Assembly (NCBI GenBank): GCA_036426205.1
Contig: CM071570.1
Location: 144,320,015 to 144,384,014 of the forward strand
DNA: 64,000 nt
Direction: 5' to 3'
From: Ascaphus truei
Taxonomy: Eukaryota; Chordata; Amphibia; Anura; Ascaphidae
The notes under the pieces are model-generated. The model searched no databases. It had not been told where the DNA came from and saw nothing but the letters and a program-made list of their open reading frames with translations. Position numbers and translations under genes: made by a program. Of the stretch, positions 22,758 through 35,029 are shown in pieces (the stretch's first letter is position 1; each line of letters starts with the position of its first letter).

Positions 22758-23467
22758 TGTAACGGTTCGACCCCTACCCAATCTCATATGGGCCCCTGGG
22801 TGTGGAAACGGCCCCCAGTTACATGTCAGTGTTGTGTGGTGCACCTGCTGGCTCACAGGACTCCTGAGTCTCCCGCTCGTTGGTAGTGGGGATCTCACCA
22901 TGACAGGCGTGTGAGGTAGTGCTGAGTTCTACTCACAGTTGGTACAGCACCTCCATCTCTTCCAGGTCCCCACGACTGCAGGGAGGAGTATCTGGAAGAG
23001 AACTCCTGGGTGCATCTTCTTCCTGATTAACTCCAGTCTCAGGCAAGAAGGGTCTTTGAATCAAGGGCATCTTTATTGTCATCATACATGGCAGACTGCC
23101 CATCATAGCGGCCAGTACTTAGCCGCACATCAGCATAGTTGCACACCTCAAGGAAGTTCCCTCCTGACTCTGTAATAGAGACAGGGATATCTCTGCCACC
23201 TCTCCCCTAAGGGAGGGCTACCATCTGTGCCAGAGCCCTGGACACAGTGTGGGGTCGGCTTGTCACTCTGCAATTACTGGATACTGAGCTGCACAGACTC
23301 ACAGCACTTGCACCAGGCACTTGACCCAGACATAACATAGCTTGAACCTGATCTTGATCTCCTAACTTTAGGAAGTGATGCGTAATATATAGCTTCCAGA
23401 AGGCCCACCCCTGTGTCACTGTTAGTGGACACGGAGCATGCTGTCACTTCCTTTGCTACACCTTACA
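22758..23467 (-). mobile_element. Possible decayed LTR
   Basis: Starts TGTAACGG and ends CCTTACA, with an AATAAAG on the minus strand near 23068-23075. GTTTG precedes it but is not repeated after it, so the boundaries are unproven. Confidence 0.35.
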
Positions 23468-23686
23468 CATCACAAGGCGGTGAGGCCAATCCTCATGATA
23501 ACTTCTGGCAAACCTGCCCTCTTAACAGGGATTACTGCACAGAATGACAGAGGCATGTAAACCCAAAATTACACAGGGCTACATTTGCAATAACTGAAAA
23601 CAAATGTATTCCACTATTTGCTGATGGGCTTCGATTGTTGAAGCCTATAGTAAATGTAAAGGTAATATAGTTATGACTAAACACAT

Positions 23687-23968
23687 GATTTATGCAGTGC
23701 CGTCTTAACGCATGGGCACGTTGGGCAGTTGCCCGGGGACCCATGAGCATAGGGGCCCCATGCTAATCTATGCACAGACCAGAATTTAACACTTATTTTC
23801 CGATCACCCGCCTCAACATTCAAATCTCCTGCTAACTCGGTATGAGACAAATTACGACTTGTAGTGGAGAGTTGGCATGTCTGCATTCGCGAGATAAATT
23901 TTGCAGGGCCCAGTGCACTGCTTTGCCCGGGGGGCCTATAATGCTGTTAAGATGGCCCTGGATTTATG
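23687..23968. mobile_element. hAT-type MITE (266 bp) with 8 bp duplication
   Basis: Element 23695-23960 starts CAGTGCCGTCTTAA and ends in the near-inverse GTTAAGATGGCCCTG. GATTTATG flanks it at 23687-23694 and 23961-23968. It is a shorter sister of 46176-46547, lacking about 110 bp of that copy's interior. Confidence 0.9.
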
Positions 23969-25394
23969 CATAATGAATTCATACCAAAAGTTCTGGTGTG
24001 ACTCGCTAATTGCAAAACAAGTACACAAATAAGTTATGGTGAAAAAAGTTATTACAAACATCCATCATAAAGCATACAGCGCTGATAAAGACGAGGGCTC
24101 GCAAGTACTTCAACTGAAATTACGCCAAATAGACTTTGCCAATGTACTGCACAATGCATTTGTTGCATGTTGCTAAATTCTATCACATTCTTTAATATCT
24201 GAAAAATAACTACATTTGCATTAATGTTGAGACAATAAATAGGCCCCACAGACCATGTGCTTGTGCATTGGTAGAAAGTTTAGCGTGGGAGAGGGAGTTT
24301 TTTTTTATAGTGTAGAGGGTGATTTGGTGATGAATTAAACTCAGTGAATTATAATTGTCTAGTATTTTAGCACTAGCTTGCTGGTGCCGGTGGTCACAGT
24401 GATTGTGCTGACAGCAGCTGGAAAAGATCAATGAGTGCGGCCCTAGAGAATAGAGTTCTAGCCAGGTCCCCCTCTGAGTTTGTTACCCCCCCTTTTCTGT
24501 ACTCACCCCCACGCAGTCAGGAGAATTGCGGCCGGTTGTTTGGGGGAGGGATGGGGCGTGTGTGCGGGTGCGCGTGCACGCGCCTTCAGGAGCTCCGGGG
24601 GCGGGGGTGTGAGTGTGCGGATGCAGGCATGCACCGGGCCGGAGATCGCGTCACCAGAGGCTCCGGTGGTCTGCTGATCGGCAGATCCTTTGTGAAGTTT
24701 CAACAGACGGGTGCTGGCGTGCCCGGCAGGTATAGTCAACAAGTGCACCAACAAAACCGGTACAAATACAGGCGCTGATCACGCCTATAAGGATGGGTTC
24801 TTTGGGGACACTGTGGTTGTGACACTGTGGGTTTAGTGACCAAGGGACTACGCATTATTGTGGACACAGTGTGGGGCACGGTGTTGGGGACCATTTCTGG
24901 GGAGAAAGGCCCTGCGAGGCGTGTATGAGCACATATTACTCAGATAAAGGGAGAGTTATTCTATTCTAATCTTATATACTGTTATAGCAAAGGTTTCACT
25001 ATTTTTATTACTGTGTGCGTGTTTATTATTGTGTCCTGTGAGGGGCTGCTTCCACTCTAAAACAGTAAGGCAGGTTTGGCCAACATCATCATATTCCTCG
25101 TCATACCAAGAATGCAACTTCACCACCACCAGGGTGGAAAATATTCTCTTGAACAAAATAGATGTTTTTGGCAAGACTAAAGTAGAGAGTTGCCATCCAT
25201 GCCAAACAAAGCACACCTATTGTTAAAGCGAATATGAGTGAGAACGAAGTGACTGATGAAGAGGAGGTGAATTTTTCTGAATGTGGACAGGTCTTCCTTC
25301 AACAAGGGAAGCTGCAGAGCATCCTGTGAGGGACAGATCAGTCAGATACTGAGTCAGAGTCTCATACATTCTGTAATTCCTCAGCAGCATGGAG
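23969..25394. other. Unassigned; GC-rich patch at 24450-24780
   Basis: 24450-24780 is CpG-rich, with GTGCGCGTGCACGCGC and G-rich runs, and could be LTR-derived, but no ends were found. An ORF at 25029-25226 contains several Cys/His (CPVRGC, CHPC) but no known domain. Confidence 0.4.
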
Positions 25395-25435
25395 GCACCC
25401 GACGAAGCCCATGGGTGAAACGCATAGAGTTTGGA
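25395..25435 (+). ncRNA. Hammerhead ribozyme relic
   Basis: CCGACGA (25399-25405) replaces the consensus CTGACGA, one change at the invariant U4. Stem II GCCC/GGGT is at 25407-25416, GAAA at 25417-25420, then CGCATA. Sequence downstream to about 25640 has the GC-rich, AGACCCAC-like character seen after the hammerhead at 3102. Probably inactive. Confidence 0.6.
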
Positions 25436-28400
25436 GCCCACAACATCACACAGAGAAGAGGAAGACAGATAGAGGTCCTTTCAGCCATTCAGCCCCAGCT
25501 GATCGAAATCTCACGAGACGCTAGACCACGTGACATCACAACAAGGAAGTGAGCGCCAGGAGAGAGTGATGACGTTCTCCGCGTTCACTGGACCCACAAG
25601 GAGGGGGAGAGACATTTCACCACTGCAGTCTGAACGCAGAACCCACGAGTTCCCCAAAGACCTCTGTACAACATCCGTACAATTTTTTTTTTTAGTGTGA
25701 TTGCTATAATATCCACTGACAATATAAATTCTCCATTACTATCAGTACCATTGGATGTTTTCTCTTTTCTCCTACCCCACGCGACCCTAAAGGAAGATCC
25801 CTGTCCTTCTTTAACAAGGAAGCATTGAACCTATAAAGAACAGTGCTCATGGTTTTAATATCCATATTTATTTATTTATCAATGTACACATCTTTACCTT
25901 TATATACCCTGCGTGTCGCTTTTTTTCTCACTATTTATGTCACATGAACATAGAGGCTGTTGACGTATTGGGTTAGAGCTGCACTATTTGTATTTATAGT
26001 CACATATTTAAGCACCGGGTTATTTTATCACAAACAAAAAAATAGTCTTAAATGAAAAAAAATATATTATTTTTGAAAATCTACCTTTCAGTAGAGATGT
26101 GTGATTTTTTTGCTTTATTTCCCACCATACGCAAAATTTACTGTTTTTAGTTTTGGGAAAAATGTTACAAAAACTGCAAGATTTAAAAAAAATTGTATCA
26201 AGCATTAACAGTTAAGGTGTAAGGTCACGTGGCCATTTATATGTTGAATTTTTTTATTTACATTTTTTAATTCTGATGAAAAGTGTTGAAATTGGTAACA
26301 TTCTGGAAAGATTCGCAAAATTATCAAAATTCAAAGCAATGTATACTTTCACAAAAATATTGTTAAACAGAAAAGCCAAAAATTGTGCTAAGCAAATTTG
26401 CAGAGATTTGCATATTTTTACCACTTAGATTTCCATTAAATTTGCAACATATTCCAACTGACCTACTCTATTATTAAATACAAAAGGTATTTAACACCCT
26501 ACCATTAATTATCAATAAGCGCAAAATAATTCAATGATCATAAAAGTGCCATTTACTTAATCAAAAGGGCCTTCAACCCACCAAAAAAGGACAGAGAAAT
26601 CCACAATGGGCTCTCAGCTATCACAAAGCCTGACTTTTTTTCCTTTTTTTTAAATCTTCGTCTCTTTTGTGAGTCCAAGGTAGAGATGTAAAAAATCTCT
26701 ATCAATTGTATTTTGTGTGTCAAATAAAATAAATGAAATACAATTGATGAGGATCCGCTGGGGGTGCAAAACACTTATGGATGCCCAGATCCCTCTTAAA
26801 CCAAATCAGTATTTGGGTTACCAAGCGTATCATGGTTATGACCAACACTGGGGGATGCACAGGGGGACTGCACTTCATGATCACAAGAAGAGTGTTAATT
26901 ATAAAGGCCACAGTCACAAAAAATTAGGTCAGATTATAGAAGGCTGTTATGACTGCTATGGAGTAATACATCTTTGAATGGAAGCCACAAATCATACAAT
27001 GCCAAATCATCCATCACATGGATAAATTGCCATGAGATCCAGCTAGTGGGATTGTATGCGAGTGAGCAAGAGGAAACTGAATTCCCTATGGTCTGTAAGT
27101 CTTAGCCTTTTGAGAATTTCATGCTGATGAGGAGATTGGTACAACCTTTACTTTTTTAAAGCTTACAGAATATCAAGACATTTTATTGCTGTTGTAGGTT
27201 AGAAAAACAAGCCAAAATCTCTGCTTCTTTGTAATCCTGTTTGAAATGTCCAGGTGCTTTGGATCCTGTGCTGCTTCATCAGGAGATTTAAGGGTTACTT
27301 GGTAGCTGTTCTTAAGAACTACAATATTATAATCTTGTAATAATACATGGTGTACTTTGATCAAGAAGATCTGTCTTCTAAGAAGCTGAATTGAAAAAAA
27401 TGTCAATAGTTTGTACTCAAAGGGCGTGCCTGATTCAATATGTTCTAAAGCTACTGATGTGATTGGTCAAAAACTGTGTGGTGTGATTGGTCTGCTTTCG
27501 ATCATATTGAATCAGACCCTAACTCGGACTAGAATATGTTTTCGGTAACAGTCTGGACTCCTAAATTGCTATTACAAGATCTGTTCTCATAGCCTTCCTG
27601 CTTTTACTGATGATTTATTTTTTAATAAATTTATGAGCTACCATTGGTTCCTTTGCTTGGTTTTCAATATATCCAATTGTCTCTAAGTATGCAGACTTCG
27701 TGCTTAATTTTTGTGAGCCTCTTTGGAACGCTCTTGCTAAAATATAACTTTATATGTCAGTAAAACTGTCCTAAATCTCTCTTGGCGATTACTGTAGCTT
27801 TTCAAGATGAAGGATTAATTCCTCTTTATATTCTGAGTCATTGTTCATGGCCTACTTAAAGCTTAAAGCAGAGCGCTTGATCTTGTCTTTTTGAAGGAGG
27901 CTGAAACCACTACTGTTCTATTTTGGTTCATTGCATGTCCTCTTGTGTGTAAAATATATGTGGTGCTGTTCTAATAAACAACAGAAAGCTAGGCTATTAG
28001 TAGGACAGGCCAATTACAAGTCCAATCTAATCCAGTCCATGTACGCACTCTACTTGTTTTTGTATTAGCATTTGCACAGAAACATTAAGTGCTATGGTTC
28101 TTATGGTGTAATTGTACAGAACCACATTTTTAACTAAGAAATATAGATTTTTATGAATAAAGAGTTTTTGATCCTGCAGAGATTAATTACAGTTTTAGAA
28201 GTCAATCCTCTATTGCTTCCCAAAATCTACAAAACATGTGTGACAATGAAAGAGTTAACCAGTGTAGAGACCCTCTCCATGATGAGCTAGTCAGGGTTGG
28301 GTGAGAGTCCTAGACTCCTAGCTTGGTTAGGATCTACTGAGGTTGAACCTGGACTGGAATAACCCGGGGTTAGTCCCCCGATCAGTCCAGTCATCAGACC

Positions 28401-28745
28401 CAATGACAGCTCACCAGATGACAGTCTGCACAGGGAGTCTGTGAGTAGAGGGAACCCGATAAAGATAGGCCACTGCTTCTTAATAAGAAGGGATTGCTTT
28501 GATCCAGCAACATGAACAAGCCTCCATCTAGAGACCCAAGAGCCTTAAAGACTGTGCTATTGATTTGTCAGACCTGGGAATTGCCAGACAAAGGTAGAAG
28601 TTGTTTGGACTTTGTTCAATGAAATCCCTTGTATATAAGTTTGCATTGCATTACTTCCTCACGTTGATGTAAAACACTATTTCTGGAAAAAAATTCTCAA
28701 TGAACGCCATTGCAAATTTTCTCTAAAAATCTTTACACCTGATTA
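25436..28745. other. Mostly AT-rich, no gene recognised
   Basis: 25690-27170 is AT-rich with short A/T runs. 27430-27530 carries a short inverted motif (TGATTCAATATG ... CATATTGAATCA), perhaps a tiny MITE. 28240-28640 is mixed-composition sequence without a recognisable feature. Confidence 0.5.
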
Positions 28746-28945
28746 CTGTGGAGCAGTGTTTCCCAACTCCAGTACTCAGGGAACCCCAACAGGTCAGGTC
28801 TTAAGGATATCCCTGCACCAGCACAGGTGGGTCAATCAGCGGCTCAGTCATTTTGACTGAGCCACCTGTGCTGGAGCAGGGATATCCTTAAGACATGACC
28901 TGTTGGGGTTCCCTGAGGACTGGAGTGGGAAACACTGCTGTACAG
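28746..28945. mobile_element. hAT-like foldback MITE (184 bp)
   Basis: Element 28754-28937 folds end to end: CAGTGTTTCCCAACTCCAGT on the left, ACTGGAGTGGGAAACACTG on the right. GGATATCC motifs and CACCTGTGCTGG arms lie inside. Flanks CTGTGGAG and CTGTACAG match in 6 of 8 positions, a decayed 8 bp duplication. Confidence 0.82.
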
Positions 28946-30049
28946 GAACTGGTGCAGTATACAGTAATTTGCCCATTTACGTATAGTATGAGCTATTTAT
29001 GAACCTCCAATTTATGTAATACATTCCATGGCATCCATTAGTCATTTTGTCCCTGGCAGCTTAAAAATCTCATAATAATCCAGAATGTTTTCATGTTAAA
29101 TTTTAGAATGGTTAAAAAAGTGTTTATATGCTTGATTGCTTTCACTTTATTGTACCTGTTAAGTGGAGAAGCAAAGCAAGTTTGAAGACTAGCAGTAATA
29201 AAGAACATGTTAGATTTGTCATCAATGTCGCTCTCTTCTGCTGAACTGGAAATGGTCCAAGGGTTCTCTTTTCATCGATGAAGCAGGTGCAGATGACATT
29301 TTGCAGACCCTATGCTGTTTTTTCTCTCCATATAATACATTTAATTAAAAAGCATGAAAGGACTAAAAGATGTGACAAATAATAAATACAATTCCTTAAA
29401 TTGACATCAAAAATCAATTTGTGAACCAAGTTGTATTACAAGGTTTCACTTTGTAAACAAATAACTATACTTCTTTTTATACTGCTCAAGGTTTTGATTT
29501 AGGTAATTAAAAGCAACATGATGTTCAAATAAGTAGAAAAACAAAACATTAAGCGTTTTTCATACAAAGGACTAAAACTTTTTATTTATGTCACGTAGGT
29601 TATTAATTGCAGTCTGTGAATACAGAATAGGATTTCAAGAATTAATTGTTACATTTGCCTATACAATTAAACGTTCTGGCAAAATTAGCTTGGCGTGTGC
29701 ATAGTAGATGCATCATTTATCTATCACCGGATGAGCACAAAGTAAACATGCTAAACTGAGATATATCAAGTGCAGTTGTGTGTGTCCATGCTGGAGCATC
29801 ATGGGAGATAATTGAAGCTGGAAGAGGTTGCACTGTTGTATCAGTTTTGTGGCTTTAAAGGTGCAGCGTTCCCCAAAACAGAGAGTGTCTTTAATGTAAT
29901 ATTATTTAAAGCAACCTTATTTAAATTGCGTCCCCACGTTTTTTATTTGAGTCAATTTCGTCTTTAAATCGACACAAAGCCTGAAGTAGAGTGTTCACGT
30001 GGCAACATCTGCTGCTTATTCTCGCTTTTTCAACCACCAAGGAACACAT
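28946..30049. other. AT-rich sequence, nothing recognised
   Basis: No repeat ends, domains or RNA genes found. Confidence 0.5.
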
Positions 30050-31269
30050 TTAGGGGCCTATTCTAGTAGTCTCGATAACCCACTTATCGAGGCTTTTGAG
30101 CAGTTATCACACAAATAAATATCGTTGCTATGCATAAAGCCTCGAGAAGTGCACGGCTAAAGCATTTCATCTCCATTTTTGGCTCTCGCCCAAACACGCC
30201 ATGCGGTGTGCAGCGATGAGCCGCAAATCGCAATTTTTAGAAAATTCTGCAATTCTAGTAGCCTTGATAATCTCATCCAGGCTTTAGAATTGGGATTTTA
30301 TCCCAAATGCTTCTCGCCAGGAAAGGTTGGCATGAAGCTGGTGAAAAGGGCTGCAAGAGAGGGACTTAGAAAAAAAAGCATTTTTCCTGCATCGGATTGA
30401 TACACATTAATACCAGCACTGGAGACTCCTCCATCAGTCCGATGCAATAAAAATGCATTTACAGGCAGCTTCATTACCTTAGCGGCTAACCACTAAGGCA
30501 ATTAAGGGGTTAACCACCAGTGCCATGTTTATTGTGGGTAGTGGGGGTGGTGAAGGTGGTATTTGGCCCTTGGTGGGTGTTTAGGCCTTGCGGGGGTGCA
30601 GGTGGAGTTAAGCCCTTCATTACCTTAGCGGTTAATACGCTAAGGTAATGAACGGGTTAACCCCTCCCATTACCCACCCGGTAGGTGTAGACATCCACCA
30701 AGGACCAAATTCCACCTTCACCCATCCTCACTACCCACAATAAACATTGAAAATCACAACAACCCTAATACCCACCTCCTCTAACCCCAACAACCCCCCT
30801 CAACACATATTGTACAGTACCGTAATGGGCAAAATTACTATTATCTAGATATGGATAATAGCTCATTTGCCCATTCTAAATTAAAGAGTAGCCAACCAAC
30901 ATAAATAAAGTAAGTAAAACTTCTACTTATTCCTGCCATCATGAAGGGCATCCTCATCACAATCTTCCCGTACATGTCCTCTGTTGGCAGCAAGAGTACA
31001 AGAAAAATACAATCTAATGGCCCCTAACCCCTTAATCACCGCTATAGTAATTAAGGGATTAACACCCCCTCCCCCGCTACCTACCCGGGAGGCCTAACCA
31101 TCCACCCCTGGGCACTACCCCCACTCTACCCATTGATTTGCCCAGTGGTACATCATACCCATATAATATGGGCATGATAAGCCACTATAGCAGACAATGG
31201 GCAACCTAGAAAAAAATCATGAAGCCCAAAAATACACAACAATCAAAGAAATACACAAGCACCTAAACG
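30050..31269. mobile_element. Harbinger-like non-autonomous element, right end lost
   Basis: TTA at 30050-30052 precedes the terminus GGGGCCTATTCTAGTAG, the counterpart of the end at 63841. Internal blocks (TTACCTTAGCGG near 30480 and 30625, ACTATTATCTAGATA near 30840, AACCCCTTAATCACCG near 31030) match 54261-55675 and 63360-63841. The right end is not visible before the LTR sequence at 31270. The ORF at 30179-30400 is incidental. Confidence 0.65.
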
Positions 31270-31444
31270 CCTTGTGTGAGCAACTTCCTGCTTTTTAAAG
31301 CACTTGTTTCACTCATGAGTTCAGCCCCTGTTTAATCAGTCTTCAGCTGTGCTTTCTCTGTCTGAGGAGATTTACACTCAGTGATCTGGCTGCAGCATCT
31401 CTCCATTCACTGTCACAGCCTACTGAGTCAGTGACTCTGTCACA
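31270..31444 (-). repeat. Truncated 3' LTR
   Basis: 31270-31444 matches 37507-37681 almost base for base (CTTGTGTGAGCAACTTCCTG ... GACTCTGTCACA). On the minus strand it begins TGTGACAGAGTC; the downstream R/U5 part is absent. Confidence 0.9.
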
Positions 31445-31459
31445 TATCCCTCTCCCCAG
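31445..31459 (-). promoter_or_regulatory. Polypurine tract next to the 3' LTR
   Basis: On the minus strand GGGGAGAGGGATA lies immediately before TGTGACAG, where plus-strand DNA synthesis of an LTR element would be primed. Confidence 0.75.
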
Positions 31460-31599
31460 CGAAACATTGTCCTGTGGAGCGGCCCGTGCACCATTCCCGT
31501 GCACCAGCATCTTTGTCGCCAATGTCTGACGTCGGCCCTTCCCTCCCCCCCCTTTTTTTTTTCTTGCCTTCCAATTTAGGCATTTTCTTTTTGGGGTAA

Positions 31600-32165
31600 T
31601 TACCAGGCTTCTGGGCCTGAGGACTGGTACCTCACTATCTCCTTTAGATCAGATGCAAGGCTGAAATCTTGTAAAACTATGGAGTCCTCCAAGGTTTGTT
31701 TGGCTTCGTTAAGCTGCACTCTTAAATCTGCAATCTTTAACTGTAATTTTCTTGATTTCGCGGCATCCGCTGGTATATCCACGCTAACAATTGGCTCTCG
31801 CAGCTCAGAGACTATTTCTGCCACAATCTGAATTCTCCGGTCATCATCTTTAACAATACGGAGCAATAATTCCACTAGACATGTTATAAGGGAAGTTGGT
31901 GTATTAGGTATCACAAGCATCTCTTGTAGGACAGCAAGAAGGCGTTTCCTGCCTCCTTCTTCACTGGTATCTAGACAGCCGACTATAAGAATCAGCTGCT
32001 GACCTATTAATTCTTTAATCAGCATGTCTTCAATTTGTGTCATATCCGCTTTTTGTTCTTCTGTGAGAAAGCAGGGTTTTGAAGATAACTTAAGAGATAG
32101 TCTGCATAGACAGCGGGCTCTGGTAAAACATGTTCCAGTGCAGCCTCCCCTTCATCATCCTTTGA
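31600..32165 (-). pseudogene. ncapg: Captured segment of condensin subunit G (NCAPG/CAP-G)
   Basis: About 170 residues resemble the middle of vertebrate NCAPG, a HEAT-repeat subunit of condensin I that compacts mitotic chromosomes. Diagnostic stretches are LEHVLPEPAVYADYLLSYLQ (end of the upstream frame), QQLILIVGCLDTSEEGGRK, RLLAVLQEML and LQDFSLASDLKE. The reading is continuous without introns, so it was probably taken from spliced mRNA. The first ~30 residues are in the coiled-coil ORF's frame; the rest is in another frame starting at the ATG at 32043, whose ATGA overlaps the upstream stop. A small indel near 32075 accounts for this. NCAPG similarity stops near 31625 and a stop follows at 31600-31602. 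Identification is from memory of the family. Confidence 0.82.
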
Positions 32166-33551
32166 CTTTATCTCTACCGCCACCTTTTCCTTGGACTGCT
32201 TCAGTGACCCAAACGTCTGTCTTGGGCTTGTAAGCTTTTCCTCCAGCTTCATCTGAGAAACCTCCTGCTGGGCAGCAGTAGAGTCCAACGTAGCGTCCCG
32301 CTCAGACTTTAGAGACTCAAGCTCCTTGCCTAGGTCACACTTTTGTTTCTCCGCCATCTTGCGGCCAGCCCGCTCAGACTCCAGGTCCTTCCTCCGGTCT
32401 TGAAGCAGTCCTTCTGCCTTTCTTCTTTCACTCAGTGCGGCTGCTAGTTCATCTTCGTTAGAATTGAGTCGCGATTCTACGTCTCCTAGCAGACTCAGAG
32501 AAAGGCTTAAATCTGTCTCTCTTTCTTTATTCTGGACCTGCAGCTGCTGGTGCTCCTCCCGGACCTTGTCTAGCTCCAGCTGTAGCCGGGCCCCCTCACT
32601 GGTCGTGTAGTCCAGCCGCTTGTGGATATCAGCCATCTCAGTTTCATGGTGCAACATCAGGCAGGCCACCTGACGGACGGACACCTCCTCCGTCTTGGCG
32701 CGCTGCATCTCGTGCTCAGCCATCTGCATTTGCAGCTCTTCAATCTGATGCTGCCAGTCCCCTCTCAGGGCTTTCACCTCTTCCCGGTGCTTACTCTGGG
32801 TTTGCATCAACGCCTCCTCCATCTTTCTGAGCTCTGCAGTTCTTGTCGCCAGTATCACTGTTGCTTCTGTCTTCCAGGCTTCTTTCTCCTTGGCATACTG
32901 ACTCATGGAGATGGAGTTGCCTCTCTGCTTCTCCAGCTCTTGCTCCAGTCTTTGGACCTTCTCATGTTCCCTCTCACACAGAGTCACCTGGCTTCTAAGC
33001 TCCGCCTCCAGCGATGCTCTTGTGGCACTCAACGTGATCTTCAGCTGCTCCAGGGCGAGGCATTCTTTTTCCAGCATTTTCTCTGCATTCTGCAGAGCAG
33101 CCTGTACTTCATTTTTTTCTTGCGCCAATTGTGTCTTCACTTTCTGCGCTTGGTGAAGCTTCTTAGTCCCATCACTGACCTGACCAGTCAGGTTTAAAAC
33201 CTCTTCCTTCAGGTTTATATTCTCCATTTTCACAGTCTCTATATCCCTTAGGACCGTTTCATTGGCTTTCTTCAAAGTACCCAGCTCTGCCCCTAGCGAT
33301 GCTCTTGTGGCATACAGCGTGGCCCTCAGTTCCTCATGCTGTTCTGTGAGGACATACTGGGTACTCAGCCTTTCCTGTAGCACTTGCTGCTTCTCCTTGG
33401 CTGCTTGCAGACTTGCATGTAGCTCTTGCAGCTGGCTCTGCCATAAGTGCATTGCCTGTGTGTGCTGCTGCAGGGAGACACGTTGCATCCTCTCTGCATT
33501 CTGCAGTGCTTCCTGCACCTCTAGGTTTTCCTGGATCAATTGCTTCTCCAC
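32040..33551 (-). pseudogene. Coiled-coil protein ORF of the LTR element, C-terminal part
   Basis: 503 codons, almost entirely Glu/Lys/Gln/Leu heptad-like sequence predicted to form a long coiled coil. It contains an internal duplication: EVQEALQNAERMQ against EVQAALQNAEKML, and ATRASLGAEL against ATRASLEAEL. The segment ETVLRDIETVKMEN matches ENALRDLETVKKEN of the upstream ORF, showing both derive from one repetitive protein. The start at 33551 is only where the frame emerges from the 33557-35567 insertion. The last ~39 residues are NCAPG-like. The coiled coil may be a structural gag substitute or a second captured host sequence; I do not recognise its source. Confidence 0.75.
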
Positions 33552-34149
33552 TTTTGAAGTGAAACTTCTTTAGTGGCACCTCATTCGAACTGGGCACAAA
33601 TAATTGTGGAGACAGAAATGAACGATGTGACGTCATTGCTGGCAGTTTGAGGCCGGGCTGTTTTCTGGCTCGCCCGACCCCAACACTGACATGATCCCAA
33701 CCGCATTCCAAAAAATCAAAGCGCGCGGCGGCGATATCCGCCGGCGCTCATCCTAATGCAGCTCCCCCGCTCCCCCCACACGGCGCAACATCTGCCGCCG
33801 GCGCCGCTCCTATGCTGGCATCATTTCCCCCAGTTGGAGATGGCACGGCGCATCCGGGGCAGTGGACCGGGCCCGGCTCTACTGCTACAACCCTCTGACT
33901 GCTCCTGGAGCCAGGCCGCTCTCTGTCCCAGCCGCACGCCAACTCAAATGACAGTAGTGCTCTGTACTCCATCGGGGCGAGTGCTTCCGCTGCATGGTGA
34001 TGGCGGCAGCATCTACTGCTTGAACCGGCGCACCTTGCAAGTCCCCTGCCCGGAGCAAACACACTCAAACACACTGACACACACAAACACACATAAATAC
34101 ATACACATACCTCCGCAGGTGGTCTGCTGCCACAGCAATAACCGGGCGG

Positions 34150-34345
34150 AGACTCCTCTCCGCGGGCTGGCACTCCTCTGCCGCCGGGGCGAGACTCCTC
34201 TGCGCGGGGCGGGAGACTCCTCTGCCGCGGGCTGGACACTCCTCTGCCGTGGGGCTGGACACTCCTCTGCCGCGGGGCTGGACACTCCTCTGCCGCGGGG
34301 CTGACACTCCTCTGCCGCCGGGCGGGAGACTCCCTGCCCGGCCGG
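34150..34345. repeat. GC-rich minisatellite, ~23 bp unit
   Basis: About eight copies of a unit like ACTCCTCTGCCGCGGGGCTG, with variants ending GGGCGGGAG. CpG content is very high. Confidence 0.85.
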
Positions 34346-34609
34346 GCGGGAGACTCAGACAGAGCTCCCCCCCTGCTGTCTCACTCGCGTACAGGCAGCA
34401 ATGACTTTTCATCATGCCGTCAACCTCTGCGCAGCCGCGCGCCACGCATGTGCAGTTATCATGGCGACCCTGTCGGACGCCATGCATGTGCAGAAGCGTC
34501 TGCAGCATTGCCGTTACCCCCGACGCGCACATTAATTTTGAATAAAAGGATACGGAGCGCAGACCACCCACCCACACCTCCCTGTGTCACAAAACGCTGT
34601 GTCACAAAC

Positions 34610-35010
34610 CCATTTGGGCAGGGCAAGGGTGCTGGGGGGGCAGGGCAAGGGGTGCGTGGGGGGAAGGGCAAGGTGTGCTGGTGGGGGTATGGCAATGGGT
34701 GCTGGTGGGGTAGCGGGTTGCTGGGGCAGGACAAGGGTTCTGAGGGGCAGGGACAAGGGTGCTGGTGGCAATAGCAGAGTGCTGGGGGGCAGGACAAGGT
34801 GCTGCGGGGCAGGACAGGGTGTCGGGGGCAGGACAATAGGGTGCCGGGGTCAGGGCCAGGGCAAGGTGCCGGGGGCAGGGCAAGGTGTGCCGGGGGGCAG
34901 CAGATGTGCAGGGGCCAGGGCAAACTGGCGGTGGGCAGGACAAGAGGGCAGGGGGCCAGGCAAGGGTGCGTGGGGGGCAGGGCAAGGGTCCTGGTGGGAG
35001 TCAGGAGAGG
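34610..35010. repeat. G-rich minisatellite, irregular ~20-28 bp unit
   Basis: Repeated GGGCAGGGCAAGGTGCTGGG-like units with many G runs of 3-7, giving strong G-quadruplex potential on the plus strand. Confidence 0.85.
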
Positions 35011-35029
35011 GGGCAGACACAGACAGACA

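Noticed and set aside
24431..24778. CpG-rich ORFs that might mark a gene promoter or first exon
   Set aside because: Overlapping ORFs on both strands, no splice-supported continuation, no recognised domain.
25029..25226. Small zinc-finger gene
   Set aside because: Cys and His spacing fits no known finger class and the ORF is short.
27245..27290. Possible hammerhead on the minus strand (perfect CTGATGA at 27282-27276)
   Set aside because: No self-complementary stem II and no GAAA box at the right distance.
32622..33573. Plus-strand ORFs of 83-191 codons
   Set aside because: Antisense shadows of the coiled-coil ORF.
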